Assembly: GCF_002441935.1 (NCBI RefSeq)
Contig: NZ_CP023668.1
Location: forward strand, 434,001 to 498,000
Length of the DNA: 64,000 bases
Direction of reading: 5' to 3'
From: Mesoplasma lactucae ATCC 49193
Lineage (GTDB): Bacteria; Bacillota_I; Bacilli_A; Mycoplasmatales; Mycoplasmataceae
A program made the position numbers and the translations under genes. Of this stretch, positions 53,306 to 63,537 are shown piece after piece (position 1 is the stretch's first letter; every line of letters starts with the position of its first letter). The notes under the pieces were generated by a model. The model saw only the letters and a program-made list of their open reading frames with translations, was not told the origin of the DNA and searched no databases.

Positions 53306-54176
53306 TTTTAACTCCAAAAAAGTCAATATTTAAGATAGCTGTATTAACTAAAACTTGAACTTTTTTATAGTTTGTTAAATCAGAGAATTGACCATACTCT
53401 AAAATATAACGATAAATTTTTTCTCCTAAAACTTGAGTTAATGATGCTGGAATATCACCATTAGCAAAGGCTTTTTGATATTCTGGAGCTAATTTATCTA
53501 AGTTTTCTTTTAGGATTTCTACGAATAATCTATAGTCCTTATCAATAATTTCTCTAACGTCTTTAATTAATTTTTCATAGCCAGAAATTTCATGATAATC
53601 AGTTAATCTTTCTTTAATTAAAATGTCTTTAATTTTGGCTACAGAGTTATCAACAGTGTCGTTTACAACAACATATTGATAGTTATCTTTTAAAGGAATT
53701 TCCATCAATGATTTAGTTAAACGTTCTTTAATAATGTTGTCTGGTTCTGTCCCTCTTGACATAATACGTGATTGTAAATCATAAAAACTTGGTGGCATTA
53801 AGAAAATAGAAAGAACGTTTTTTTCTTTCTTAATTACTTGAGTAGCTCCTTCAACTTCAATTTCTAAAACAACGTTTTTACCATTATGAATTTGTTCAAT
53901 CACAGGTTTTCTTGGTGTTCCATATGAATTACCAATAAAGTTTGCATGTTCAATTAATTCGTTTTTTTCAACTGCTTGTTCAAATTCTTCTGGAGAAGCA
54001 AAAAAGTAGTTAACTCCATTAACTTCTCCTGGTCTTGGTTTTCTTGTAGTCATTGAAACTGAATAAACTAAACGTAATTTTGGATCTTCAAATAAACGAC
54101 TATTAATTGTTCCTTTTCCAACTCCACTTGGTCCTGAAATAACTACTATTTTTCCTTTTTTCTCTTGTTGGCTCAT
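53283..54176 (-). CDS. gmk: Guanylate kinase with a C-terminal extension
   Basis: 297 residues. The first ~200 are a normal guanylate kinase (GMP + ATP to GDP + ADP): ISGPSGVGKGTINSRL near 13, TTRKPRPGEVNGVNYFF near 42, EVEGATQVIKK near 108 and RGTEPDNIIKERL near 144. A further ~90 helical residues follow (for example DIPASLTQVLGEKIYRYIL). A usual Gmk ends near 205. The extension has no recognised domain. The ATG overlaps the rsmD stop (TAATG), and the end overlaps rsmB. Confidence 0.93.
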   Translation of the reverse strand: MSQQEKKGKIVVISGPSGVGKGTINSRLFEDPKLRLVYSVSMTTRKPRPGEVNGVNYFFASPEEFEQAVEKNELIEHANFIGNSYGTPRKPVIEQIHNGKNVVLEIEVEGATQVIKKEKNVLSIFLMPPSFYDLQSRIMSRGTEPDNIIKERLTKSLMEIPLKDNYQYVVVNDTVDNSVAKIKDILIKERLTDYHEISGYEKLIKDVREIIDKDYRLFVEILKENLDKLAPEYQKAFANGDIPASLTQVLGEKIYRYILEYGQFSDLTNYKKVQVLVNTAILNIDFFGVKNDESKKF

Positions 54177-54748
54177 TATGCTTTTTCCTCTAATCTTAAA
54201 ATGTAAATATATTTGTCTACTTTTGATTTAACATGTTTCTCTCTTAGTAAGGTTAAATCTTTAACTTGGGTTAAATCTAAAGGTTCTGGTGCTTCAACAA
54301 CAATAATTCCTCATAGATTTAAAATGTTTAACTCATTGATAGTTTCAAAGAAGTTATAGTAATACTCAATGTGTGGAAAAGGTGGATCTAAATAAATTAA
54401 ATCTACTTTTTCATTTCTGTTAGCTAAGTCATGTAACACATCTAAATAATCTTTTTGTGTTAATACATAATCTTCTTTAGGGATATTTTTTAAGTTTTCT
54501 TTAATAACTTCAATTGCTTCTGGATTTAAATCATTAATATATGCTTTTTTAATTCCTCTTGATAATCCTTCAATACTTAAAGCACCGCTTCCAGCAAATA
54601 AATCTAAACTAGTTTTATTTTCATAGATAAAGTAATTGTTTAACATATTAAACATATCTTCTTTTACTCTAGCTGTAGTTGGTCTTGTTTTCATTGAAGG
54701 CAGAGTTTTTAATTGTCTTCTTTTGTATTTTCCAGAAATAACATTCAT
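54176..54748 (-). CDS. rsmD: 16S rRNA (guanine-966-N2)-methyltransferase RsmD
   Basis: 190 residues. SAM-dependent methyltransferase: MNVISGKYKRRQLKTLP at the start, RPTTARVKEDMFNML near 22, LDLFAGSGALSIEGLSRG near 49 (SAM loop) and DLIYLDPPFPH near 114 (catalytic DPPF). It is the first gene of the long leftward operon to thiN; a TATAAT at 54791-54796 leaves a leader of about 35 nt. Stop and gmk start overlap as TAATG. Confidence 0.95.
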
Positions 54749-54790
54749 CAGTATTTAAAGAACTCCTCTATCAATTAATTTATAGACTTA

Positions 54791-54796
54791 ATTATA
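54791..54796 (-). promoter_or_regulatory. -10 element for the rsmD-gmk-rsmB operon
   Basis: Leftward TATAAT, about 43 bp upstream of the rsmD ATG, in the 252-bp divergent region shared with def. Confidence 0.5.
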
Positions 54797-55000
54797 GCAA
54801 TAATAATTTTTTCATTCTACAAAATCTTTAAACGGGTTTTGCTACGTTCTTAAAACCCCTATTTTAAGTGTTAATTACTATAACTATAAGTCATTTTCTT
54901 CTCTTTAATTTACAAAATGCTTTTCTAAAAACTATTTTTTGATTTTAAACAAGAATGTTAAAATCTATTTTAGAGAAAAAAGAAATGAGATTGATAAACT

Positions 55001-55615
55001 ATGAAATTAGACTTAGAAAAGGATTTATTACAATCTGAAAAACCAACCAATAAATGATTAACTAAAGATACTAATAAAGAAGTTATTCGTAGTGTTTCAC
55101 CAGATGTTACTGACGTTGATAACTTAACAGACGAAGAATTAAACACTATGGCTAAATTAATTGATTTTGTTCGTTATTCACAAGATGATTCTTTAAATAA
55201 TAATGAAGAAGATTTATTAAGACCTGCTGTTGGTTTAGCAGCTCCTCAAGTTGGGGTTAATAAAAATATGTTCTTTGCTCGTTTTGAATGAGATAAAGAA
55301 AATCCAGAAGACTTTGAAGAAATTGCAGCTATTAACCCTAAAATCATTTCTCGTTCTAGTCAAATGATCGTGATTAATGATGGTGAAGGTTGTCTAAGTG
55401 TTGATGAAGATCGTGATGGATTAGTTCCAAGAAGTTATAAAATTGTTGTAACTTATTACGACTTCTTAAAGAAAAAACAAATTAAAGAAACTTTAAGAGG
55501 ATATAAAGCAATTGTTTTCCAACATGAAACCGAACACAACCACGGAATGTTATATTATGATCACATAAATAAAAAAGATCCTCACCATACTGAAAAAGAT
55601 TGGTTATACTTATAA
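55001..55615 (+). CDS. def: Peptide deformylase
   Basis: 204 residues. Removes the formyl group from new proteins using a metal ion. The three signatures are present: AVGLAAPQVGVN near 76, GEGCLSVDED near 129 (metal Cys) and FQHETEHNHGMLYYD near 172 (HExxH; E replaces the common D after T). It is somewhat long, with an N-terminal extension of about 30 residues as in Gram-positive type 2 enzymes. Upstream is TG-T-TAAAAT at 54959-54964, an extended -10. Single-gene unit. Confidence 0.96.
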
Positions 55616-55633
55616 AAATAGTATTTTTAGTTC

Positions 55634-55662
55634 GTCAATAATTTGGCGATTTTTTTAACGAA
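55634..55662 (+). terminator. Intrinsic terminator after def
   Basis: Stem CGTCAA/TTGGCG (one G-T pair) followed by seven Ts. The next gene starts 13 bp later. Confidence 0.65.
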
Positions 55663-55674
55663 AGAAGATAGATT

Positions 55675-56625
55675 ATGAATTTTGATTGAATGAATTTTAG
55701 AGGGATGAAAAAATATCTTAGAGGGCTTTTATCAAAGAGCATAGAAGAATGTGAGACAGAGAATAAGTACTGATTCATTCTAGAAAATGTGGCTCGCAAA
55801 TTTCATGATAAATTTGATACAAATTTAATTGATATTTATTCATTGTGAAAAAGGATTTTAGAAGAAACTAAGGACAACATTAAGAGAGCGGAAGAAATGT
55901 ATAAGGAAGCAGCGAAATCTGAAAAAGATGATGAATTATTTACATTAATAACAATTAAAAGCACATTTAATTCCTTAGTTTCCATAGAATTAGGCATGTT
56001 TTTAAAAAGAAATATCAACGGAGAAAAAATTATTGATTTCAATAAAGATTCAAAAATAATGGACTTTGACTTTTGAGAAAAGAACGTTTTAATGGGCAAG
56101 TTAGTAGATATCTTGGATGGTTTAAATATTATTTACCCATTGATGAGAATGAGAATTTCATCATTGATTTACGACGTTGAAGAAAATAAATTTCCAAGCC
56201 ATTTTTCTAAGGAAGAATTAGAAGTAGAAAAAGCATGCAAAGCCTTTACTTTTAGAAGGGATTTATATGATGGTTATTTGAAAGATAATGTTGATAAAAT
56301 CGGATTTTATGAATATTACCTATCAATCTCAAGAAATAAGGAGATACATTACCCATCAATTGTTTATTCCTTAATAGAAAGATCAGATATTGAAGAAATA
56401 AAAAGAGATATCTTAGATGATCAAAATTACCAAAGCAAATTAGATAGGTCTGAGTGAAACTATAGCATGAAATTTTATATTATATTAGCGTCTCTTTATA
56501 TATGAATCGTATATGAAGAACTGATTAAGATGGATTTGAATGTTCTTTGACAAATTTATGGAAATAAAATTGAAATGATTGATGATAAAGTAAAAAATAT
56601 AAAAACAAAAACGACTAATTTGTAG
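55675..56625 (+). CDS. Putative HEPN-domain protein
   Basis: 316 residues, almost all helical, no signal peptide. The motif R220-N-K-E-I-H225, within YYLSISRNKEIHYPSIVYS, is exactly the R-[NH]-x3-H signature of HEPN RNases, and is placed after a helical bundle as in toxin or abortive-infection HEPN proteins. A second helical part (about 240-316) follows. No antitoxin (MNT or MazE-like) gene is adjacent. The start at 55675 has AGAAGATAG upstream, a weak site. The stop lies inside the terminator hairpin. Its isolated position between housekeeping genes suggests an acquired gene. Confidence 0.6.
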
Positions 56626-56633
56626 TCGTTTTT
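56607..56633. terminator. Bidirectional terminator of the HEPN-like gene and the sugar-kinase gene
   Basis: Stem AAAACGACTA/TAGTCGTTTT with a 5-nt loop and A/T runs both ways; contains the rightward stop codon. Confidence 0.85.
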
Positions 56634-56635
56634 CA

Positions 56636-57535
56636 TTATTTTAAATAGTCTAAATAAGTTAAAGCACCAATGTGTTCAACAGCATCTTTTCCAAAATCAT
56701 TTGCACCCATCACAATTTTAGATATCATTTCTTTATTTAAATCTTCTGGTTTAACTTGGTTATATAAATGAATTAAACGAGAAGCAAAAGCATCTCCAGC
56801 TCCAGTTGTATCTGCTAATTGTTTTGCTGGTGTAACTGGAACAATTCAACTTTCATTTTTATATAAAGCAATTGTGTTTTCACATCCACAAGTAATTGCA
56901 ACTAAACTTGTTGGTTCAACTAAGTCTTTTAGTTTTTCAACAGCTTTATCTAACTCTAATTCTTTTGTAATTAATAAAAGTTCGTTGTCTGAAATTTTAA
57001 CAACACTAGCTGTTTTTAAATATTCTTTTACATAGTAAATATAGTCTTGAATATCTAAACCAAGCCATAAAGCTGGTCTAAAGTTAGGATCAAAAGAATA
57101 AGGAATGTTATTTTTTAAACAATAATCTTTTAAAGTTAAATAAGATTCTTTTAATTCTCCTGGTAAAAATCCAGTAGCACTTCCAAAGTGAATAAAATCA
57201 AAATTAAAGTCATCAAAATTAAAATCTTTGATTTGATAATAAGCATCACTACCTCTAGTAAAAACAAAGGTTCTTTCTTTGTGATCATCTAAAGTAACTT
57301 CAGCTAATGTTGTTGGAACATTAGTTTCTTCAACAAAGTTTGTTTTTACTTGATATTTATTTAAACCTTCTTTGATTTTGTTTCCTCTATTATCAGTTGA
57401 AATTGCACCTAAGAAATAAGCGCTATTATCTTGCCTTGATAATGAACAAGCTACATTAAAACTAGCTCCACCAATTTGTTCATTTTCATTATATTTATCA
57501 ATTAATGCTTCACCAATTATTCCAATATTTTTCAT
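56636..57535 (-). CDS. PfkB-family sugar kinase (fructokinase-like)
   Basis: 299 residues. Ribokinase-fold sugar kinase: IGEALIDKY near residue 6, IGGASFNVACSLSRQ near 21 (substrate site), FDPNFRPALW near 143 and DTTGAGDAFASRL near 248 (anion hole and catalytic Asp). The pattern fits fructokinase or a related hexose kinase, but the substrate cannot be fixed because no transporter or hydrolase is nearby. The ATG at 57535 is preceded by AAAGGATA. Single-gene unit. Confidence 0.88.
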
Positions 57536-57870
57536 TGTTAAAAAATATCCTTTCTTTTTTTAAAACGTTAATTTCATTATCTCATTTCATTAAAAATATT
57601 TTCTATTCTTTTTGTGAAATTGCTTATATATGGACTAGATAGAGAAATTAAGGTAAAATGAAATCAATATAAGTCTTTTTAAAAAACATTTTTAATAATC
57701 ATTTCGCGTTAATTAATAAACGCAATTCATTCATACTTTTTTAATAAAAACAATGAATTTAAATAATATATTTGAAACTAATCAAATCTTTTTAGAAAAC
57801 CGAAAAAGGACTTTAAAACAAACCGAAAAATTAATATTTTTTAATAAATAAAAAAAGGAGAAAAAGAAAT
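57536..57870. other. 335-bp divergent intergenic region sugar kinase / rnj
   Basis: No gene seen. It carries the promoters of both neighbours and a long leader for RNase J, with a short hairpin GCGTT-AATTAAT-AACGC at about 57,705-57,722 and several A-rich stretches. RNase J leaders are often long and autoregulated in other bacteria; nothing specific is recognised here. Confidence 0.5.
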
Positions 57871-59742
57871 ATGCAAAAAGTAAACGAAAATATTACTGAC
57901 GAAAATATTGTTTCTGATAAACCAAGTGCACCAAAAAAACCATTAACTAAAAGAGTTAATGATAAAAAAGTAAATAACAAAGCTAAAGAACATCATGAAA
58001 ATTATCATGATGAAGAACAAGCTGATTTCACCCCCTACAAATTCCATCAAAAAGAAGTTGTTCGTAAATATGATGGTGGAAAAATCCCAACTAAAGTTTT
58101 TGCTTTAGGAGGATTAGAAGAAATCGGGAAAAATACTTATGCCATTGAATATGGTGATGAAATCATTTTAATTGATGCTGGGGTTAAGTTTCCTGATGCT
58201 TCAATGTTAGGAGTTAATGCTGTTATTCCAGATTACTCATACTTAGTTGAAAATCAAAAGAAAATTAAAGCTTTATTCATTACTCACGGCCACGAAGACC
58301 ACATTGGAGGAATTCAATACTTATTAAAACAAGTTAAAGTTCCTGTAATTTATGCACCAGAATTAGCTGCTGCTTTAATCCGTGACCGTTTAAAAGAATA
58401 CAAACTAACTGACGCTACTGTTGTTAAAGAATATACAGCTGATAGCCACTGAAAATCAAAGAACTTTGATGTTAGCTTTGTTGCTTTAAACCACTCTATT
58501 CCAGATGCATTTGGAATTTTAGTAAAAACTCCAAACGGAAATATCTTCTCAACTGGAGATTATAAATTCGACTGATCACCTCTTGGACACTTCTCTGAAC
58601 TAGATAAACTAGCAGAAATTGGAAATGAAGGAGTCGAATTATTAATGGCTGACTCTACTAATGCTGAAGTTGATGGATATACTCCAGGAGAACGTGGAAT
58701 TATTGAAAACATTGATAAATTATTCTTAAAAGCAAAAGGAAGAATTTTTATTACTACTTTTGCTTCAAACGTTCACCGTATTCAAGAAATTGTTGAACTT
58801 GCAAAAAAATACAACCGAAAAATTGTTATTTTAGGAAGATCAATTGAACGTATTATTAAAATTATCCGTAAAATGGGACACTTAAAAATTTCAGAAAAAA
58901 GTTTTATTAAACCTCAAGATATGAAAAAATATCCTGATAATGAATTATTAGTAATCTCAACTGGTTCACAAGGTGAACCAATGGCAGCTTTATCAAGAAT
59001 TGCTACTGGAAAACACCAAAGTGTAACTATTAAACCAGGTGACACAGTAATCTTTTCTTCATCAGCAATTCCTGGAAACAGAGCTGATGTTGAAAGATTA
59101 GTTAATAACTTAACAAGAATTGGTGCTAATGTAATTGAAAATAGTCCTTCAAACCGTATCCATACTTCAGGACACGCTTCACAAGAAGAACAAAAATTAT
59201 TATTCAACTTATTAAAACCAAACTACTTCATGCCAATGCATGGTGAATACAGAATGTTAAAAAAACATGTGGAAACTGCTGAATCTGTTAACTTGAAAAA
59301 AGGACATGGATTTGTTGTTGCCAATGGGGATCAAATTGAATTATTAAACGGTAAAGCTCAAGTTGGAAAAAGAATTGATGCTGATGCGATTTATGTTGAT
59401 GGAAAAGATATGACTGGTCAAGCATCAAATGTTATCCGTGAACGTGATATCTTGTCAAAAGATGGATTAATGGCTGTTATTGTTTCAATTGATTCACAAA
59501 ACAATAAATTATTATCACAACCAAGAATTATTTCTCGTGGTAGTTTCTATGTTAAAGACTCTGGAGCCATTATTGGTGAATCAATCGGAATTGTTACAAA
59601 CGCTGTTGTTGAAGTTTTAAAATCAGACAAACCAACCTTTGGAGCAATTAAAAAAGCGATTAAACAATCACTTTCACCTTACATCTTTAAAGTAAAAAGA
59701 CGTAACCCATTAATTATTCCTGTTATCTTAAACAAAAAATAA
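57871..59742 (+). CDS. rnj: Ribonuclease J
   Basis: 623 residues. 5'-3' exonuclease and endonuclease of the metallo-beta-lactamase/beta-CASP family, central to mRNA decay. The first ~65 residues are a Lys/Asn/Glu-rich disordered extension. Then come [18 protein letters not shown], the metal motif [10 protein letters not shown] near 140, STGDYKFDW near 230, [16 protein letters not shown] near 260, [17 protein letters not shown] near 363 and [12 protein letters not shown] near 430. The ATG follows AAAAGGAG. Single-gene unit with a terminator. Confidence 0.96.
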
Positions 59743-59747
59743 TTATT

Positions 59748-59779
59748 AAATGACCTAATATTTTATAGGTCATTTTTTT
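59748..59779 (+). terminator. Intrinsic terminator of rnj
   Basis: Stem AAATGACCTA/TAGGTCATTT, short loop, then Ts. Confidence 0.9.
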
Positions 59780-59814
59780 ATTTCAAAAAACACTCAAAAG
59801 TTACTAATCTACTC

Positions 59815-59842
59815 TTTCAATCTGATTGGTGGCGCGTATAAT
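59815..59842 (+). promoter_or_regulatory. Promoter of the first tandem membrane-protein gene
   Basis: TTTCAA (59815-59820), 16-bp spacer, TATAAT (59837-59842). The spacer contains GGTGGCGCG, unusually GC-rich for this genome. Confidence 0.55.
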
Positions 59843-59873
59843 CAATTGAAAAGAGAAAAGGAGAAATAAATTA

Positions 59874-60764
59874 ATGAATTATACATTAGCCCCAGGAACA
59901 AGAATTTGAATCCTATTTGCTCAAATTTTTGGGACTACTTTCGCTGTTGTTGGATTATTAACTTACTGTGCTTACTTACAGGATATCCGAGAAAGCATGA
60001 AATCTTTAAGTGAGAGTGGTCAATATGCAGCAACAGCATTTATTCTATCTGTTTTAGTTTACTTTACATGAAAATCAATTTGATCATGTGTTGTAATCTG
60101 TAAAGCGGCTATGAATATGGATGATGCCACTTTAAGTGCAAATAAATGAATTATTTCATCATTAAGCTTAACTGTTGGAGGATTATTTACCCCCTACTTA
60201 ATGACATTATTCCCAAACAACAATGTTGTTTCAACAATTAGACCAAAAGTTTACTTATCAAAAGTATTTGGAATGTTTATGATTGTTGGAGCTCCACTAG
60301 CAATGATTTGCTACAGTATTGCTATGAAAGGTTACTTCACAAGTGATGCTTCAAGTTATACAGCAGCAATTTATGCTTTAGGAGGAATCTTTACTGTTTG
60401 AGGAATTGCAAACGTTGCAACTTTCTATGGTTCAACAAAAAGTGTTGATTATTTATCAAATGGTTGAATGCAATTCTTAGCTAACGCAACTTTAGTTATC
60501 GTTACTTTAGAATTAATTGTTGTATTATTTGAATCAATTTTCGAATTAGTTTACGCAATTGGAGAAATCTTCTACCAAGGAAGACAAAACTTCTTCTGAG
60601 TTTTATTAAACATCTTAAATGTTGTAATCTACGCATTATATGTAGCTTTAGTATGACATGTTACTTGAAACACAATGACAGGTATCTGACAAGATCAAGT
60701 TGACTTCACAACTTACAAAGCAGCAGAAAATTACCAAAAAAATCATCCAGTTCCAGCAATGTAA
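59874..60764 (+). CDS. Tandem paralogous membrane protein 1, unknown
   Basis: 296 residues with about six membrane helices. Paralogous to the next gene: shared APGTR/SAGTR start, FTWKSIW, LSANKW, GGLFTPYLMTLFPN, GVANVATFY-type and DQVDFTT stretches. The loop between helices 2 and 3 is short and charged. UGA codes for nearly all of its many Trp residues. AAAGGAG precedes the ATG. I recognise no family; no transporter signature is evident. It has its own promoter and terminator. Confidence 0.82.
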
Positions 60765-60784
60765 TTGATGGTTATATTTCTTAG

Positions 60785-60819
60785 AAACTTGAACTTTTAT
60801 AAGTTCAAGTTTTTATTTT
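60785..60819 (+). terminator. Intrinsic terminator after membrane-protein copy 1
   Basis: Stem AAACTTGAACTT/AAGTTCAAGTTT with loop TTAT and a T-rich tail. Confidence 0.9.
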
Positions 60820-60861
60820 CTAACTAAACAAATTAGTGTTTTTAATTAGTTAATAAACCTA

Positions 60862-60867
60862 TATAAT
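60862..60867 (+). promoter_or_regulatory. -10 element for membrane-protein copy 2
   Basis: TATAAT about 36 bp before the start codon of the second tandem gene. Confidence 0.5.
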
Positions 60868-60902
60868 AAGTACAAGATATATAAAAAAGGAGATATAAAA
60901 TT

Positions 60903-61814
60903 ATGAATAGCCCATTATCAGCAGGGACAAGATTTTGAATCATTTTTGCTCAAGTCTTTGGAACTGTTTTCATGGTTGTTGGATTAATTTCATACTGTGC
61001 TTATTTAGAGGACTTCAAGAACTACTTGACTGGTCCAAATGGTGCAGATGTAGTTAACAGTCCAGCTGCCATCGCTGAAGCTTCATTCATTTGTGCAATT
61101 TTAGTTTACTTTACTTGAAAATCTATTTGATCTGCAGTTGTTATTATTAGAGCTGTAAACAAAATGGATGATTTAACTTTAAGTGCTAACAAATGAATGA
61201 TTTCAGCTGTCAGCTTAAGTGCTGGAGGATTATTTACTCCATACTTAATGACTTTATTCCCAAACATTAACATTAAATCTACTATCAAACCAAAAGTTTG
61301 ATTACCAAGAGTTTTTGGAATCTTTATGTTAGTGGGAGCACCACTAGCAATGTTAACTTACGGGTTAATGAACAAAGGTAACTTTGGGGGAACTGGAACT
61401 GAAGGTTACACAATTGCTTTATTTGTAATTGCAGGTTTCTTAACTGTTTTAGGAGTTGCAAACGTTGCAACTTTCTATAGCAAAAACGCTAATATGAAAT
61501 ATGATGAAAGTGGATGAATGCATTTCTTAGCAAATACTACTTTAGTAATCATTACTTTAGAATTAGTTGTTGTTATGATTTCAGCAGTTCTTGAATTAGT
61601 AGCCGCTGTCTTCCAATTAATCTCAAGAAGTGGAAACAACTTCTTCTATATCTTATTAAACTTATTAAATGTTGTAATTTACGCATTATATGTAGGATTA
61701 GTATGATGAGTTACTTGAGAAACAATGACAGGAATTTGAAAAGATCAAGTTGACTTCACTACTTTCAAAGCGGCTGATGATTATCAACAAAATCACGCAA
61801 ATCCAGCTATGTAA
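60903..61814 (+). CDS. Tandem paralogous membrane protein 2, unknown
   Basis: 303 residues, about six membrane helices, high identity with copy 1 over the whole length (both end in N-PAM). It differs mainly in loops: a longer 45-60 loop (GPNGADVVNSPAA) and a Gly-rich loop near 160 (GNFGGTGTEG). AAAGGAG lies before the ATG, with a separate promoter and terminator. The spacing and conservation point to a recent tandem duplication with loop divergence. Function unknown. Confidence 0.82.
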
Positions 61815-61817
61815 AAA

Positions 61818-61852
61818 ATAAAATCTTGGATGTAAAAATCCAAGATTTTTTA
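61818..61852. terminator. Bidirectional terminator after membrane-protein copy 2
   Basis: Stem AAAATCTTGGAT/ATCCAAGATTTT with a 6-nt loop. It overlaps the stop codon of the converging gene at 61850-62530. Confidence 0.9.
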
Positions 61853-62530
61853 TATTAACATTCTAATTGAATATGGGATATAGCTCATCGCGTTCATATA
61901 ATTTTTTAGTTGTAATCCTAAATTCTTATCTAAAGTTTCTTCAGCTAGCTCTTCAATTCTTTCACCAAATTTTTGCGTAACATTAATTCATCAAAAATAT
62001 CCTAACAACATAATAACTCAACCAATAATACATAAAGCTTCAACACTGATTCAAGCACCCATTGGCACTCTTCCATTCACATCAACTTTTGGAACAAAGG
62101 TTAAAATCATAATTACTAAAAAGATAGCATAAGGAATTAGGCTTAAAATACTCAAACCGATATATTGAAGGCGGAAGAATGGAGCTCTTCTTCTTTTTTC
62201 ATCAGCAAAAATAATTGCTTGGATTGCATTCATATTTACTAATAAGTTTTCTTTATCCCAAGCTTTTGGAATAATGAATTCATCTTTTTTCTTATGATAA
62301 GAATAAAAAGTTGGTAAGAAATACCCTTTTTTAGTCTTTACTTTAGAATTTAATAACTCTTTTCCTCTTAACTCATTAAATGTTTCTTCTCCACGAACAC
62401 TAGTTTCACTAAAGTGGCCTTTAATTTGGAAAAACAGTTTTCCAAAGATTTGAAATAATAAAATTATTCCTAAAAAAACCATGAAGATAATAACAATGGC
62501 AGCCGTTTGGCTTCCTAATCTTTCAATCAT
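61850..62530 (-). CDS. Membrane protein with three predicted TM segments, unknown
   Basis: 226 residues. Hydrophobic segments at about 10-35, 122-145 and 160-182. Between the first two is a cytoplasmic stretch of about 80 residues (TSVRGEETFNELRGKELL). The C-terminal tail is amphipathic (ERIEELAEETLDKNL). No family recognised. It starts 17 bp after the upstream gene at 62548-63441 and is co-transcribed with it, so the two may form a membrane/peripheral pair. Confidence 0.75.
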
Positions 62531-62547
62531 ACTTATAATTCTCCTTT

Positions 62548-63441
62548 TTATTTAATAAGAGTTATTGGTAAATCATATGCTTCATAATAATTATCAAGAT
62601 ATAATGGTTTTCCTACCATTAATTGTTTTTGATAAGAGTCTAATCTATAGAAGTATTCATAGACTACTAATTCACGGTTACTATAATCTTGTCCATTAAC
62701 ATAATAGGTTGTTTTATTGCTAGATAAAGAAAGTAAGAAAGAGCTTTTATCAAAAGGAGCAATCATAACTTCTTCATCAAAACTAGCAATTAAATTTAAC
62801 TTCTTATCTTGTTTGTTAAAATAAAAGACTTCATTATCATCACTTAACATAATGTAATTTTTTTCTGTAAAAGTAATTTTTTTTAAATTTGGGACGATAA
62901 ACTTTGGCATTTTATCGTTAAGTTCCTCATTAAAAAGCTTAACTTCTTTAGTTTTAAAGTCTTTTAATAGAAGTTGATTTTCAAAAGTACCAACAACAAT
63001 TTTGTTTTCAAAAATGTGTTCTTCTTTCAAAGTTCAATTTTCATCATAAACATTTACATAAGAACCACTTTTAATATTTTTAATTAGAGAAACATAAAAT
63101 AGTCCGTCGTTTTTAACAACCATTGCTACATATTCACTAAAATAATCCAATCCTTCAATTGAGCTCTTACTAGCTTCTAAGAAAGAAGATTCTAAAGGAT
63201 TAGGATGAGAAAGAAAATCAGTGTTTAAAAGGCCTCTTTTGGTAATATTTACCAAAATATCTTTAACATTTATCTTCCCAAGAAGTTTAGCTGGTTGATC
63301 TAAATCAAATTTAGAATCTGTTAAGTACATTTCTTCATCAATAATTCAAAAATTAGTAATTCAATCAGTACCTTCAACTTGTCGTTGAACTAATTTAGGT
63401 TCTGGTTTTCTTGCTAATGTTTTTTTTCTTTTAAAAAGCAT
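62548..63441 (-). CDS. Soluble protein of unknown function
   Basis: 297 residues. After a basic start (MLFKRKKTLARKPEPK) the sequence alternates short hydrophobic strands and polar turns, with repeated F-x-x-E/K-x-x-V-L-type units, suggesting an all-beta fold such as a propeller. No signal peptide, membrane segment or catalytic motif is visible. The ATG at 63441 has GAGG 7 nt upstream, and TATAAT lies at 63463-63468. First gene of a two-gene unit with the membrane protein downstream. Confidence 0.75.
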
Positions 63442-63462
63442 ATTTATAACCTCATTACTTTA

Positions 63463-63468
63463 ATTATA
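63463..63468 (-). promoter_or_regulatory. -10 element for the two-gene unit 62548-61850
   Basis: Leftward TATAAT about 22 bp before the start codon, between the pgk terminator and the gene. Confidence 0.5.
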
Positions 63469-63475
63469 AAGGTTA

Positions 63476-63508
63476 ATAAAAAGAAGGTTAACAATTGTTA
63501 ACCTTCTT
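63476..63508 (-). terminator. Intrinsic terminator of pgk
   Basis: Perfect stem AAGAAGGTTAAC/GTTAACCTTCTT with loop AATT and a leftward T-rich tail. Confidence 0.92.
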
Positions 63509-63537
63509 GTAATTATGTGTTTAAACTAAATAATTTA

